Shown one piece after another: positions 8,144 through 17,740 of a DNA stretch of 64,000 nucleotides. Source of the stretch: Ruminococcus sp. AF41-9 (lineage in GTDB: Bacteria > Bacillota > Clostridia > Lachnospirales > Lachnospiraceae); the NCBI RefSeq assembly GCF_003477525.1, contig NZ_QUDO01000015.1, positions 21,965 to 85,964 on the forward strand, read 5' to 3'. The notes below the pieces were generated by a model. The model had not been told where the DNA came from. It saw only the letters and a list, made by a program, of their open reading frames with translations, and ran no database searches. The position numbers and the translations under genes were made by a program. How positions within the stretch are numbered: position 1 is the stretch's first letter; each line of letters opens with the position of its first letter.

Positions 8144-9937
8144 TTACTCATCTGAGTCAAGCTGCTTGATCAGATAACGTCCTACAATCTTTGAAAAATT
8201 GGAAATATCGCGGATATAGGCAAAGTCTTTTCCGAAAATTTTCTTCTCTGTTGCCAGATCTTTTTCCTCTCCTGCAAAAACGCCAAGGACGCTGACTCCC
8301 TGATTTCTGAGGTGGCGGATTTCTGTTGCTGTGTCATGAATGGCATATTTTCCCATGTAAGGTTCCGGATTCTTTGCATGAGGACGGTTGACAATGACAT
8401 CATAAGGTTTTCCATCACTTAGCACGATCAGGATTTTCTTTTCCTCCGGACGCTGAAGCAGACCATATCCCACCGTTTTTATGGCAAGGCCGTCCCGGTT
8501 ATTGGAGGAAGTCACATAATTGAAAATGTTCTCATTGGCAGACTGCGGATCATCATATTCCCGGAATCTGTGCAGGATCGTATAGTCCCAGAACGTACAG
8601 AAGCTCATGACTCTGTGCGGTAGTTCCACATTGCTCAACGCCTCACTGATGATATATGCCTGCAATGCCACATCACCCTGACGCACCATCTGCGAACCGC
8701 TGGCATCGATCAGAACATCTACCACGAAATCAGACGCATCTGATTTCAGCTCCCTCCGGAAAAGGTTTGCCTCACTGCTTCTTCCCACTCTCCACAGTCT
8801 TGATGGAATGATCGTTCCTCTGTCAGACAGAACTTCCTGTGTCTCGCTTTTCAATACCAACGTTTTCTTTAACAGTTCTGTCAGTGATGCAATATTTCTT
8901 TTTACGATTCTGTGCTTGTCGTGATACAGCCAGATATTCTTATTCTTCAGACGTACCGCATATTCATACTGGTAATTGCGCTTTACCGGATTCTTCAGGA
9001 TTCCTTCTGTGAAATAAAGGCTGCAGTCTCTGTGGAGTTCCCTGCACATGAGGTAATTCATCCTTTTCTCTTCCGCCGGAGTCAGATAAGTTTTGCCAAA
9101 GTTCAGTTCCACGTAGGTGTAAGCTTTCTCCAGTTCTTCTTCTGTGAGGATCGTGACCTTATGTTTCGTCTGGCGTTTTTTCTCCATCTCCTCTGTGACA
9201 GCAGTGTCTTCCATATCTGTGATCTTATTCGTCATCTGCTCAATATAACTTTCCAGTGCCTCCTCATAGAGCTCCTCTGTGAGAAAATCCTCCCAGTTAT
9301 ATTCCGTCAGTTCTTCCATGGTCACTGCCATGACCTGTGTAAGACTTCCGTGAAGTTTCTCAAACTCCGGATCAATAATGGTATTGTAAAGCTGGTCGAT
9401 CACCCGGATCAGTTCCATGGTATCTGCCACTTCTCTCGCCTGATATACCACGTCCCTGATTTTTCTCAGGTGCTCCTCTACCTGATGGTTTCCGCCACTC
9501 AGCCTGTCTCTCAGGATTGCAATCTTCAGTCTTCCCAGGATATCTCCGTAGGCAGGCATCCGTTCAAATTCCTGATCCAGGATATCTTCGAAGGCTTTTT
9601 TCTGCATTTCCCGGACTCCCGGACGTTCTTCACAGATTTTCTCCCCGATGGCTTCTTCCACACATAGCTGTGCGATCACGGTCAGTTCCCCTTCGGACGC
9701 CTGACAGAATACCTTTTTTACCAGGTACATTCCCAGTAAATCCTTGTCAAAATATTTTGCCAGTGCCCCCTGTTTGATCCCGTCATACAGAGCAATTGCC
9801 TTAGAACGCAGATACAGAGAAACATCTACTTTCATATTCAGGGAATAGTCTCCGCTGATCGTCCAGAGAAGATTCCGGATCCTGTTCTCCAGTTCCAGGC
9901 GGTAATCGTCAATCTCTACGATCTTTTCATCCTTCAT
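8144..9937 (-). CDS. VWA-domain protein paired with MoxR ATPase
   Basis: A soluble protein of about 597 aa whose C-terminal 200 residues form a von Willebrand A domain. The metal-binding motif DASGS is near residue 411, and a later VLSDGKP segment fits the same domain. The N-terminal 400 residues are mainly charged helices without a recognised domain. MoxR-VWA pairs act as chaperone systems that insert metals or activate enzymes, the VWA protein contacting the client (NorD, CoxE and ViaA are examples). No client gene is adjacent, so the target is unknown. The second ATG (9937, MKDEK) is preferred because AAGGAAG runs directly into the first. It overlaps the ATPase gene by 11 bp. Confidence 0.85.
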   Translation of the reverse strand: MKDEKIVEIDDYRLELENRIRNLLWTISGDYSLNMKVDVSLYLRSKAIALYDGIKQGALAKYFDKDLLGMYLVKKVFCQASEGELTVIAQLCVEEAIGEKICEERPGVREMQKKAFEDILDQEFERMPAYGDILGRLKIAILRDRLSGGNHQVEEHLRKIRDVVYQAREVADTMELIRVIDQLYNTIIDPEFEKLHGSLTQVMAVTMEELTEYNWEDFLTEELYEEALESYIEQMTNKITDMEDTAVTEEMEKKRQTKHKVTILTEEELEKAYTYVELNFGKTYLTPAEEKRMNYLMCRELHRDCSLYFTEGILKNPVKRNYQYEYAVRLKNKNIWLYHDKHRIVKRNIASLTELLKKTLVLKSETQEVLSDRGTIIPSRLWRVGRSSEANLFRRELKSDASDFVVDVLIDASGSQMVRQGDVALQAYIISEALSNVELPHRVMSFCTFWDYTILHRFREYDDPQSANENIFNYVTSSNNRDGLAIKTVGYGLLQRPEEKKILIVLSDGKPYDVIVNRPHAKNPEPYMGKYAIHDTATEIRHLRNQGVSVLGVFAGEEKDLATEKKIFGKDFAYIRDISNFSKIVGRYLIKQLDSDE

Positions 9938-10847
9938 ATACATCTTCCTTTGTCCAGTCTGCCGGGATACGGGTGCTTACCACATCCTCCACGATTTCTT
10001 TTTCAAATACATCGAAGGTTTTGTTTACCACACCCATGGTCACAGCCTTTCTCGGTGAAAGCCCGGTTTCCACGATCTTCATGGCAGCAAGGAGTCCTCG
10101 AAGGTCCAGCGGCTTGGTCGAAATCTCGCTGTTGGATGCCTTTAACTGAAGATCCAGAAATACTCCGATAAACTGTTTTCTGGCATTTTCTTTTACATTC
10201 GGGAACATCTTCTGAAAAATAAATTCCAGGGAATCTTCTGTCTGAGCAGGCATATCGATTACCAGGAATCTTGATACCAGTGCCTCATTTAATTCTTTCG
10301 TTCCCGCATATCCATAATTCATGGTTCCGATAAAACGTGCTGCCGGATGAAGATCAATTTTGTCGTATCCCGGCACATCAATGGAACGACGATAATCCAG
10401 AGTAGCATGGAGAACGGAAACCGCATCGTTCTTCGCCATGTTGATCTCATCCAGGATTCCAAATCCACCGTACTCGGCACACTGGTAAATCGTTCCCTTT
10501 CTCAGCTTCACCTCATTGTCCACAAACGTATCTGTGCCAATCAGATCACCGCTGTTGGTATTTACATGAAAAGAAACATTATAGGCCGGGCGGTTAAAAA
10601 TATATGCCAGATTCTCTGCCAGAATATTTTTTCCGGTGGCTTTCGGTCCTGTCAGAAGAAGGTTCTCTCCTTTCAGAAGTCCGGCGATCGCCATTTCCAG
10701 AATATCTTTTCCATAAAAAGGAATGGACGGTTTTACTATTCTCTCTGCTGTCTCCGGTGCTACTTCATATTGTTTTCTGAATTCCTCTACTCTTTTTATC
10801 AGTTCCGGGGAAACCTGCTGCTCCTCCAGAAATTTCAGTTCTTCCAT
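9927..10847 (-). CDS. MoxR-type AAA+ ATPase
   Basis: A 306-aa AAA+ ATPase of the MoxR group, partner of the VWA protein that follows with overlapping reading frames. The Walker A region reads GPKATGKN (about residues 67-74), with Asn where Ser/Thr is usual. Walker B is ILDEIN, sensor 1 is GTMN, and an arginine near VSRFLVIDMP fits the arginine finger. The second ATG (10847) is preferred: GGAG abuts the first ATG but lies six bases before the second. The Walker A change may lower ATP hydrolysis or may simply be a lineage variant. Confidence 0.87.
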   Translation of the reverse strand: MEELKFLEEQQVSPELIKRVEEFRKQYEVAPETAERIVKPSIPFYGKDILEMAIAGLLKGENLLLTGPKATGKNILAENLAYIFNRPAYNVSFHVNTNSGDLIGTDTFVDNEVKLRKGTIYQCAEYGGFGILDEINMAKNDAVSVLHATLDYRRSIDVPGYDKIDLHPAARFIGTMNYGYAGTKELNEALVSRFLVIDMPAQTEDSLEFIFQKMFPNVKENARKQFIGVFLDLQLKASNSEISTKPLDLRGLLAAMKIVETGLSPRKAVTMGVVNKTFDVFEKEIVEDVVSTRIPADWTKEDVYEG

Positions 10848-10865
10848 ATGCATCTCCTTTTAGAA

Positions 10866-10899
10866 TCAAGAAAGAATCCTGCCATAATAAACAGGATTC
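10866..10899 (-). terminator. Hairpin between glnN and the MoxR gene
   Basis: GAATCCTG, ten-base loop, CAGGATTC, then TTTCTTGATTCT on the minus strand. The T tract is interrupted, so termination may be partial. A possible TATAAT box just upstream would place the hairpin in the MoxR leader instead. Confidence 0.55.
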
Positions 10900-10931
10900 C
10901 TTCCATATTATATATGATATTTATATCTGTC

Positions 10932-13052
10932 TTAAACCTCAAATACCAGATCCCCGTAAGACGGCATCGGCCACATTTCCTTGTCCACGATCATTTCCAG
11001 TTCATCTACAGGCTGACGTAAAGCTTCCATTGCAGGAACAACTTTCTCCTTGCAGAACACAGCTCTGTCACGTCCTTCTGCGTATTCCGGAATCTTCTCA
11101 ACCAGTTTGCTGAGTTTACTCATGGCACTGTTTGTACTCTTTAAGAGTTTGGATGCCTTCTTGAGCAGGTCAAGCTGTACGCTGACATCGATCAGACCTT
11201 CGCCCGCTGTTTTTACTGTGTTGATAGAATCGCCAAGTACGGTTGTATATCTGATCACTGCCGGGATGATCTGCTTGGTTGCAATGTCGATCATGGTCTT
11301 AGCTTCGATGTTGATCGCCTTGGAGTAAATCTCATATTTGATCTCTGCACGGGATTCCAGCTCTGTTCTGGAGAATACGTCAAACTCTTCAAACAGTTTG
11401 ATGGATTTCTCTGTGGTAAGTGCAGGAATAGCATCTACCATCGTCGGAAGGATCGGCAGGCCACGGCGTTTCGCTTCTGCTTCCCATTCCGGAGCATAGC
11501 CGTTTCCGTTGAATACAATCTTCTGATGCTCTGTTGCATATTCTTTGATCAGGTCATGTACTGCCAGTTCAAAATCAGGCGCATTTTCCAGACGGTCGCA
11601 GGCTTCCTTGAATACCTCTGCTGTGATCGTGTTCAGAACTACGTTGCATCCGGAAATGGAGTCTCTGGAACCTACCATACGGAATTCGAATTTATTTCCT
11701 GTGAAAGCAAACGGTGAAGTACGGTTACGGTCTGTCGCATCTTTCATGAAGTCAGGCAGTGTCTTAACACCTGTTTCCAGTTTGCTTCCTTTTTTACTGT
11801 GTGTTGCAGTTCCTGTGTTGACCAGCTGCTCGAGAACATCCTCAAGCTGTTCTCCAAGGAATACGGAGATTACAACCGGAGGTGCTTCATGACCGCCAAG
11901 TCTCTGGTCATTTCCTACATCTGCTGCGGATTCACGGAGAAGGTCTGCATGCTCATCCACTGCTTTCAGGATACAGGTCAGAATCAGCAGGAACTGGATA
12001 TTGTCATGAGGTGTTTTGCCCGGATCCAGAAGATTGATTCCGTCATCTGTGGTAAGGGACCAGTTATTGTGTTTACCGGAACCGTTTACCCCTGCGAATG
12101 GTTTCTCATGAAGCAGGCAGCGCATACCGTGGCGGCTGGCTACTTTCTTCAGGATACGCATCATCATCTGGTTCTGGTCTGCTGCGATATTGACCGGTGC
12201 GTAGATCGGTGCAAGCTCATGCTGTGCAGGAGCAACCTCGTTGTGCTGTGTCTTGGCAGGTACACCGAGTTTCCAGCATTCTTCGTTGACTTCTTTCATA
12301 TATGCGGAAATTCTCTGGCGGATTGTTCCGAAATAATGGTCATCCATCTCCTGACCCTTAGGAGGCATGGCACCAAACAGGGTTCTGCCTGTATAGATCA
12401 GGTCTTTTCTCTGAAGCCATTTCTCTTTGTCCACCAGGAAATATTCCTGCTCTGCTCCTACAGACGGAGTTACTTTCTTAGAGGTTGTGTTTCCGAAAAG
12501 TCTGAGCAGGCGGAGTGCCTGGGTGTTGATTGCTTCCATAGAACGCAGTAACGGTGTTTTCTGGTCAAGGGCTTCTCCTGTATAGGAGCAGAATGCGGTC
12601 GGGATGCAGAGAGTTGCACCTGCTGCATCATGGCGGACAAATGCCGGTGATGTGCAGTCCCATGCTGTATATCCTCTTGCCTCAAAAGTTGCTCTTAAAC
12701 CGCCGGACGGGAAGGATGACGCATCCGGTTCTCCTTTGATCAGTTCTTTTCCGGAGAAAGACATCAGAACCTTGCCGTTATCCATCGGAGCTGTGATAAA
12801 GGCATCATGTTTCTCTGCTGTCACACCGGTAAGAGGCTGGAACCAGTGGCTGTAGTGTGTTGCACCTTTTTCAATAGCCCATTCTTTCATCTCATGTGCA
12901 ACGACATCTGCAATTTCCATAGACAGCTCTTTGCCTTCTTCTATGGTTTTTTTCAATTCTTTGTAGATCTTCTTCGGGAGACGTGCCTGCATGACAGAAT
13001 CATTAAACACATCGCATCCAAAAGTCTCTACTACATTGATATACTCACCCAT
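10932..13052 (-). CDS. glnN: Glutamine synthetase type III
   Basis: ATP-dependent synthesis of glutamine from glutamate and ammonia, cytoplasmic, as a dodecamer in this type. The 706-aa length and family-specific N-terminus ([20 protein letters not shown]) mark GSIII, which is far longer than GSI or GSII. Recognisable segments include [34 protein letters not shown] and [15 protein letters not shown]. The C-terminal about 200 residues are helical. The start ATG has AAAGGAG seven or eight bases upstream, in the last codons of the lipid kinase gene, so the two are an operon. No nitrogen-regulatory site is evident. Confidence 0.95.
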   Translation of the reverse strand: MGEYINVVETFGCDVFNDSVMQARLPKKIYKELKKTIEEGKELSMEIADVVAHEMKEWAIEKGATHYSHWFQPLTGVTAEKHDAFITAPMDNGKVLMSFSGKELIKGEPDASSFPSGGLRATFEARGYTAWDCTSPAFVRHDAAGATLCIPTAFCSYTGEALDQKTPLLRSMEAINTQALRLLRLFGNTTSKKVTPSVGAEQEYFLVDKEKWLQRKDLIYTGRTLFGAMPPKGQEMDDHYFGTIRQRISAYMKEVNEECWKLGVPAKTQHNEVAPAQHELAPIYAPVNIAADQNQMMMRILKKVASRHGMRCLLHEKPFAGVNGSGKHNNWSLTTDDGINLLDPGKTPHDNIQFLLILTCILKAVDEHADLLRESAADVGNDQRLGGHEAPPVVISVFLGEQLEDVLEQLVNTGTATHSKKGSKLETGVKTLPDFMKDATDRNRTSPFAFTGNKFEFRMVGSRDSISGCNVVLNTITAEVFKEACDRLENAPDFELAVHDLIKEYATEHQKIVFNGNGYAPEWEAEAKRRGLPILPTMVDAIPALTTEKSIKLFEEFDVFSRTELESRAEIKYEIYSKAINIEAKTMIDIATKQIIPAVIRYTTVLGDSINTVKTAGEGLIDVSVQLDLLKKASKLLKSTNSAMSKLSKLVEKIPEYAEGRDRAVFCKEKVVPAMEALRQPVDELEMIVDKEMWPMPSYGDLVFEV

Positions 13053-13053
13053 T

Positions 13054-14004
13054 TTAGTTCTCCTTTTTATTTATTAATGGGGACAGACCGGAAAGCCTGT
13101 TTCCCTCATTTCTGGTACTTTTCAGATAAAGATTCAGTGCCTCATGGCAGTTCTCAATATCCACCTGCGTATGGCTTCCTCCAAATTCTCCGTCCAGCGT
13201 CCAGGGAACCGCTTCCTCTGAAGTGATCGTCAGTCTTGATGACTTGAAAGAATGGATCAGATCCGTGTTATCCTCCGCTGTCAGCATGGCTGTCATGATC
13301 TCCTGTAATTCCAGCGGATTTTTCGGACGTGTGATCATGGTGACTTCAAAAAGTCCGTCATTCATGTCAACGTTTTTGCCTGTCAGGTTCTTAAATCCTC
13401 CCACAGATCTGGAGTTGGTGACCATTCCGAAAATGAAATCATTTTCTACTGTCAGTTCTTCTGATTCAATTTTCATATGGTATGATTTGATATCGAAAAG
13501 ACGTTTGACACCTTCCAGAAGGTAAGCAACATGACCGAGGATATTTTTCAGATCCTGGTCTGTCTGGTAGGCTACGTCCGTGAAAAGACCGAAAGCTGCA
13601 ATATATGTAAAACTCTGGTTATTGAATCTGCCGATATCGCAGTGATAAAGCTGCTCTGTCATGATCATGGAAGCTGCTTCTGTCATGCTTTTCGGCATAA
13701 AAAGACTGTTTGCAAAATCATTGGTACTTCCTGCCGGAATATACCCGATGGGAACATTACTTTTTTTCTCCATCACTCCTGTGACTACTTCGTCAAGAGT
13801 GCCGTCACCGCCACTGCACACGATCAGGTCTACCTTATCATGATATTCTTTGGCTTTCTCATAAGCATCTCTTGATTTCTGCGTGGAATAGATGATGACT
13901 TCATATCCACCTTTATTGAATATATCTACGATATCGAGCAGGTTTGCCTTGATCTTGCCTTTGCCTGCTTTGGGATTGAAAATAAAGAGCATTTTCTTTT
14001 CCAT
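13054..14004 (-). CDS. YegS/DgkB-like lipid kinase (diacylglycerol kinase family)
   Basis: A soluble lipid kinase of the YegS/DgkB family that phosphorylates diacylglycerol or a similar lipid, recycling it into phospholipid synthesis. Visible features: FNPKAGKGK at residues 9-17, the nucleotide-binding [11 protein letters not shown] near residue 65, PAGSTNDFA around 90, and a C-terminal beta domain with WTLDGEFGG. 316 aa is normal. Start ATG at 14004 has AAAGGAGAGA upstream. It is the first gene of a unit with glnN; its stop is one base from the glnN start. A strong promoter lies at 14121-14149. The exact lipid is inferred only from family. Confidence 0.88.
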   Translation of the reverse strand: MEKKMLFIFNPKAGKGKIKANLLDIVDIFNKGGYEVIIYSTQKSRDAYEKAKEYHDKVDLIVCSGGDGTLDEVVTGVMEKKSNVPIGYIPAGSTNDFANSLFMPKSMTEAASMIMTEQLYHCDIGRFNNQSFTYIAAFGLFTDVAYQTDQDLKNILGHVAYLLEGVKRLFDIKSYHMKIESEELTVENDFIFGMVTNSRSVGGFKNLTGKNVDMNDGLFEVTMITRPKNPLELQEIMTAMLTAEDNTDLIHSFKSSRLTITSEEAVPWTLDGEFGGSHTQVDIENCHEALNLYLKSTRNEGNRLSGLSPLINKKEN

Positions 14005-14120
14005 TCAGATTCTCTCCTTTTTTCAAAGTCTGGGAGCCGCACCTGCTGTCATAAGCAAGATACAGATTTCTGCTGTCTGCATCCGTTATGATTTTACAGA
14101 TCGCGGATTTCTATTTATAT

Positions 14121-14149
14121 AATATAAAAAAAATGAAGCCAAAAGTCAA
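14121..14149 (-). promoter_or_regulatory. Promoter of lipid kinase-glnN operon
   Basis: Minus-strand TTGACT, 17-bp spacer, TATATT. The leader is about 110 nt. The rest of the divergent region 14005-14241 shows no other clear element beyond a ribosome-binding site for the HAD gene. Confidence 0.7.
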
Positions 14150-14241
14150 TGGTGAAGAAACACTGACTGGAAAAATTTCTGTTTCCATGATAAAATAAAT
14201 CCGTTATTTGACTGTTTATCATTCTGGAAGGAGTCCGATCT

Positions 14242-15036
14242 ATGATTAAATTAATTGCAACGGATATCGATGGAACCCTGGTAAAGGACGGAACCCTGGC
14301 GATCGATCCGGAATATATGGAGGTTGTGGGAAAACTGGTTGAAAAGGGAATGATCTTTGTGGCATGTTCCGGGCGACAGTACCGGAGCGAACGCAAACTG
14401 TTTGCCCCTGTCGCAGACAGGCTGTTATATATTTCAGATGGAGGCACGGTAGTCCGTACACCGGAAAAAATCTTAAAAGTTCATACTCTGGATGAAGCAG
14501 TCTGGAAAGGAATGTGCACCATGGTCCGTGAGCAGATGCCTTCCTGCGACTATTTTCTTTCTACCCCGGAATGTTCCTTTGCAGAGGATGGCGGAAGTCG
14601 GATGTTCCACTGGTTAAGAGATTCTTATGGCTATGACATGCATGAACTTTCAGAGCTGTCACGTCTTACAGACCAGCAGGTGATCAAGTTCTCCGTATAC
14701 CATCCGAATGCCTGCGAAGAAATGTGTGCGCCTTTATTTACCCCGTCCTGGAAAGACCAGGTGACTCTGGTTTCCGCAGGAAAAGAATGGATGGATGCCA
14801 CGCCCATTGGTGCGGGAAAAGGTTCTGCTCTGGCATTTCTGCAGGAATTTCTTGGAATCTCTCCGGAGGAAACCTGTACCTTCGGTGATAATATCAATGA
14901 CATTGAAATGCTTCAGGAAGCCGGTTTAAGCTTCGCGGTCTCCAATGCCAGAGAAGAAGTCAGAAACGCAGCCAAGGATATCTGCAGACCTTACTGGGAA
15001 AATGGAGTTCTGGAGATTCTGAAATCCTTCCTTTAA
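14242..15036 (+). CDS. Cof-type HAD-superfamily hydrolase
   Basis: A 264-aa cytoplasmic phosphatase of the Cof/IIB branch of the HAD superfamily, acting on sugar phosphates or related metabolites. Motif I is DIDGT at residues 8-12, motif II is ACSGR near 41, motif III has the lysine of GAGKGSAL, and motif IV is GDNINDIEML in the C-terminal part. A cap domain fills the middle. ATG at 14242 has GGAAGGAG eight bases upstream. It is alone on the plus strand, with a bidirectional terminator after it. The substrate cannot be told from sequence. Confidence 0.9.
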   Translation: MIKLIATDIDGTLVKDGTLAIDPEYMEVVGKLVEKGMIFVACSGRQYRSERKLFAPVADRLLYISDGGTVVRTPEKILKVHTLDEAVWKGMCTMVREQMPSCDYFLSTPECSFAEDGGSRMFHWLRDSYGYDMHELSELSRLTDQQVIKFSVYHPNACEEMCAPLFTPSWKDQVTLVSAGKEWMDATPIGAGKGSALAFLQEFLGISPEETCTFGDNINDIEMLQEAGLSFAVSNAREEVRNAAKDICRPYWENGVLEILKSFL

Positions 15037-15107
15037 CACTGTAATACAGAAAGCTGATTTCAATGGTTTCATTTTATAAAATCACTGCATATTGTATTTT
15101 TAAACGC

Positions 15108-15154
15108 AAAAATATTCTCACCGACAAAAAATTATATCCGGCGAGAATATTTTT
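15108..15154. terminator. Bidirectional terminator between HAD gene and fabV
   Basis: AAAAATATTCTC and GAGAATATTTTT form a perfect 12-bp stem extended inward by CCG/CGG. The A/T ends act as T tracts on either strand, serving the convergent genes. Confidence 0.85.
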
Positions 15155-15238
15155 ATGTTTTTATCTTTCGTTTTTATAGATTATATTTTATGGATCATAA
15201 AAATCACAGGAACATTTTCTTCCCATCATTTCTGCCAG

Positions 15239-16423
15239 TTACATTATAATTCCTTTAATCTCTACGTCCGCATCTACATCCTGCGTATAGTCGATATCGT
15301 CATAACGGAATCCAAACATATGGTAAAAATCTTCCCAGTACCCTTCAATATCGCAGTACTCTTTCACAGTATCCGTGGTCACTGCTTCCCAGCATTTCCT
15401 TACTTCTTTCTGGATTTCAGGAGTCAGCTCATAGTCGTCCATGCGGATAAATCCGTTTTCGTCCGTCTGAAATCCTTTGTCTGTGTAGAGTTTCTGCGTA
15501 AACAGTCTGGAAATCTGCTGAATGCAGTTTTCGTGGGTTCCGGCTTTTTTCATGACTTTATAGAGGATGGCAAAATACAGCGGCACAACGGGAATTGCGG
15601 CACTTGCCTGTGTAACCAGTCCTTTATTTACTGAGATCACGGCACGAACATCCGGATGTGCCTGATTAATTTCAGACATGGTTTTCTGCAAATGCTGTTT
15701 GGCAGTTCCTATTGTTCCGTGATAATAAATTGGATAAGTCAGCTCTGGTCCGATATAGGAATAGGCAACTGTTACTGCATTCTCAGCCAGTACATCTGCC
15801 TCTTTCAGCACATCAATCCACTCTGCCCAGTCTTCGCCGCCCATCACCTTCACGGTACTGAGAACTTCTTCTTCTGTTGCAGGTCCTACAGTTTTCTCTG
15901 TAATCTCATTGTTTCTCAGATCCAGGCTTTTCTCTGTAAAGGATTCTCCTGTGGTCTTCAGACAGGAGGACCATGTTCTGCCTTCTGCATCGGTACGTCT
16001 CGGCGCAGCCAGACTGTAAACGACCAGATCCACTTTTCCCAGATCTTTTCTGATTACTTCGATTGCCTTCTCTTTAATTTCTCTGGAAAAAGCATCCCCA
16101 TTGATCGTTTTGGCATAAGCACCTTTCTCTGCTGCCAGGCGATGAAATTCTGCCGTATTATACCAACCCGGTGTAGCCGTTCTTCTGCCGTTTGCCTGAC
16201 GTTCAAACATAATTCCCAGAGTATCTGCCCCGCAGTTCTCCAGCGCACAGATACGGGATGCCAGACCATATCCTGTGGAACATCCGATGATCAGTGCTTT
16301 CTTTGTTCCGTTTACTGTTCCCTGCCTACAGGCATACTCTGCCTGATTACGCACACTTTCTGCACACCCCAGAGGATGTGCAGTTGTGCAGATATATTCT
16401 CTTACTTTTGGTTCGATGATCAT
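15239..16423 (-). CDS. fabV: Trans-2-enoyl-CoA/ACP reductase (FabV/Ter)
   Basis: NADH-dependent reduction of trans-2-enoyl thioesters, in fatty-acid synthesis (FabV) or in butyryl/hexanoyl-CoA formation (Ter). The 394-aa length, opening MIIEPKVREYICTTAHP and nucleotide-binding IIGCSTGYGLASR (about residues 45-57) are characteristic. YPIYYHGTIGTAK supplies the Tyr-x8-Lys catalytic pair of this family. It is a single-gene unit with a strong promoter (16455-16483) and a bidirectional terminator. Whether it serves acyl-ACP or acyl-CoA metabolism is open; no fab or butyrate genes adjoin it. Confidence 0.92.
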   Translation of the reverse strand: MIIEPKVREYICTTAHPLGCAESVRNQAEYACRQGTVNGTKKALIIGCSTGYGLASRICALENCGADTLGIMFERQANGRRTATPGWYNTAEFHRLAAEKGAYAKTINGDAFSREIKEKAIEVIRKDLGKVDLVVYSLAAPRRTDAEGRTWSSCLKTTGESFTEKSLDLRNNEITEKTVGPATEEEVLSTVKVMGGEDWAEWIDVLKEADVLAENAVTVAYSYIGPELTYPIYYHGTIGTAKQHLQKTMSEINQAHPDVRAVISVNKGLVTQASAAIPVVPLYFAILYKVMKKAGTHENCIQQISRLFTQKLYTDKGFQTDENGFIRMDDYELTPEIQKEVRKCWEAVTTDTVKEYCDIEGYWEDFYHMFGFRYDDIDYTQDVDADVEIKGIIM

Positions 16424-16454
16424 GATTCCCTGTTCTCCTTAATTCTTAAATTGT

Positions 16455-16483
16455 ATTATATATACTATATGTATGAGTTGCAA
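16455..16483 (-). promoter_or_regulatory. Promoter of fabV
   Basis: Minus-strand TTGCAA, 17-bp spacer, perfect TATAAT, about 30 bp before the start codon. Confidence 0.75.
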
Positions 16484-16514
16484 ATATTTTGATTTCCAAA
16501 GTATTATATCAGAG

Positions 16515-16567
16515 AAAAAGCAGAACGTAAAGAGAAAAACATTTCTTCCTTTTCATTTCTGCTTTTT
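16515..16567. terminator. Terminator between dut and fabV
   Basis: AAAAAGCAGAA and TTCTGCTTTTT form a perfect 11-bp stem around a 31-base loop, with T tracts in both directions. It lies just past the dut stop codon. Confidence 0.6.
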
Positions 16568-16609
16568 AAACACTCGGTAACGGTTTTTATCAGACTGCTT
16601 TGTGAAAGA

Positions 16610-17125
16610 TTACTTTGTGGTACTTCCAAATCCACCGTTACGGATTTCTGTTGCATCGTCATCCACCGTAATTCCATACTCCACAAAGATTCCCTGCATA
16701 AATCCGGTATCTGCCGGAATTGTCAGTGTCTTATCCTCATTGGAATCGTTCGTGATCTTTGCGAAAATATGTCCTTCGTTGTCTGAATAGAAATAGTCGC
16801 TGTCAATGATTCCAACGGTGTTGTTGAGCTGAAGACGGTATTTGAATCCCAGACCGCTTCTCGGATAGCATTTCAGTACCCATTCCGGCTGCATTTCCAC
16901 GCGGATTCCTGTAGGGATCTTGACTGTCTCGCCCGGTTTCAGGGTAAATTCTGCCGGTGCAAAGAAATCGTATCCTGCGCTTCCGGCTGTCGCTCTTTTC
17001 GGAAGGCGGATCGCATCGTATACTTTCTCTGCTTCTTCCTGAGACTGTGCAAAAGTATCGATCCAGTCTGCTGTGAAGCGTTCTTTGCTTACTTTATGGA
17101 ATTTCGCGATTCGTTTCATTTTCAT
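16610..17125 (-). CDS. dut: dUTP diphosphatase
   Basis: Hydrolyses dUTP to dUMP and pyrophosphate, keeping uracil out of DNA and supplying thymidylate synthesis; homotrimer, cytoplasmic. Motifs: TAGSAGYDFFAP (motif 1), PRSGLGFKY (motif 2), NNTVGIIDSDY (motif 3), and C-terminal GGFGSTTK (motif 5), which closes over the active site. 171 aa is slightly longer than many, with an N-terminal extension of about 40 residues. Two close ATGs compete: 17125 is only three bases from GAGAGG, 17119 is nine bases away and may be the true start. It sits just downstream of the nrdG terminator. Confidence 0.93.
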   Translation of the reverse strand: MKMKRIAKFHKVSKERFTADWIDTFAQSQEEAEKVYDAIRLPKRATAGSAGYDFFAPAEFTLKPGETVKIPTGIRVEMQPEWVLKCYPRSGLGFKYRLQLNNTVGIIDSDYFYSDNEGHIFAKITNDSNEDKTLTIPADTGFMQGIFVEYGITVDDDATEIRNGGFGSTTK

Positions 17126-17140
17126 TATCCTCTCTTTGGC

Positions 17141-17187
17141 AAAACAGGCAGTTCAGGTACACCTGAATGAGTATACCTGAACTGCCT
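17141..17187 (-). terminator. Terminator after nrdG
   Basis: AGGCAGTTCAGGTA and TACCTGAACTGCCT form a perfect 14-bp stem with a 14-base loop, followed on the minus strand by GTTTTG. The short T tract suggests some readthrough into dut. Confidence 0.7.
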
Positions 17188-17246
17188 GAGTTATTCTTTC
17201 TGTCATGCATCCTTTTATGCATAAATTCAGCCATACAGCATTTTTA

Positions 17247-17735
17247 TTATGAATGCAGTACGATTTTTCCTTCATGAAGAGTTTTGGGAACATCGATCAC
17301 TCTCTGATTGCTGGAGCCTTTCCATTTCAGGGAAAGTTCTTTCCTGTCCACCTCAAATTCACCGTCTACGCAGACATCCAGATAACGCACGATCTCTTCT
17401 TTGCAGATTTCTTCCCAGAGAAAACCTGTATAAAGCCAGATGGTCTTGCCCGGATATCTCTTTCTGATTTCCTTCGCAAAGGCTGTTACCTCAGTGATAT
17501 TCGCCGGATGCAGTGGATCTCCTCCTGAAAATGTGATTCCGCTAACGTAATCCTTATCCAGTTCCGCAAAAATCTCTGCGCGCTCTGTCTCTGTAAAAGG
17601 CAGTCCGCCATTTGGGTCCCAGGTCACGGGATTCTGGCACTGTGGACAGCAGTGATTACATCCTGCTACCCAGAGAACCACACGAAGCCCGTCCCCGTTC
17701 AGCATATCGTCCTTGGTAATATTATGATATCTCAT
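17247..17735 (-). CDS. nrdG: Anaerobic ribonucleotide reductase activating protein
   Basis: A radical-SAM activase that installs the glycyl radical on the anaerobic ribonucleotide reductase NrdD. The cluster motif is in AGCNHCCPQCQNP (Cys-x3-Cys-x2-Cys), followed by the SAM-binding ITFSGGDPLHP. Counted from ATG 17735 (MRYHNITKDDM), the protein is 162 aa, normal. An upstream in-frame start at 17807 lies inside pnp and was not used. The start codon is five bases past the pnp stop and its own ribosome-binding site is weak, so translation probably depends on pnp. No nrdD is in the window. Confidence 0.92.
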   Translation of the reverse strand: MRYHNITKDDMLNGDGLRVVLWVAGCNHCCPQCQNPVTWDPNGGLPFTETERAEIFAELDKDYVSGITFSGGDPLHPANITEVTAFAKEIRKRYPGKTIWLYTGFLWEEICKEEIVRYLDVCVDGEFEVDRKELSLKWKGSSNQRVIDVPKTLHEGKIVLHS

Positions 17736-17740
17736 ATAAT

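Noticed and set aside
11799..12551. 250-codon plus-strand frame opposite glnN
   Set aside because: Antisense to a full-length conserved enzyme gene; composition rich in Cys/Phe/Leu without motifs.
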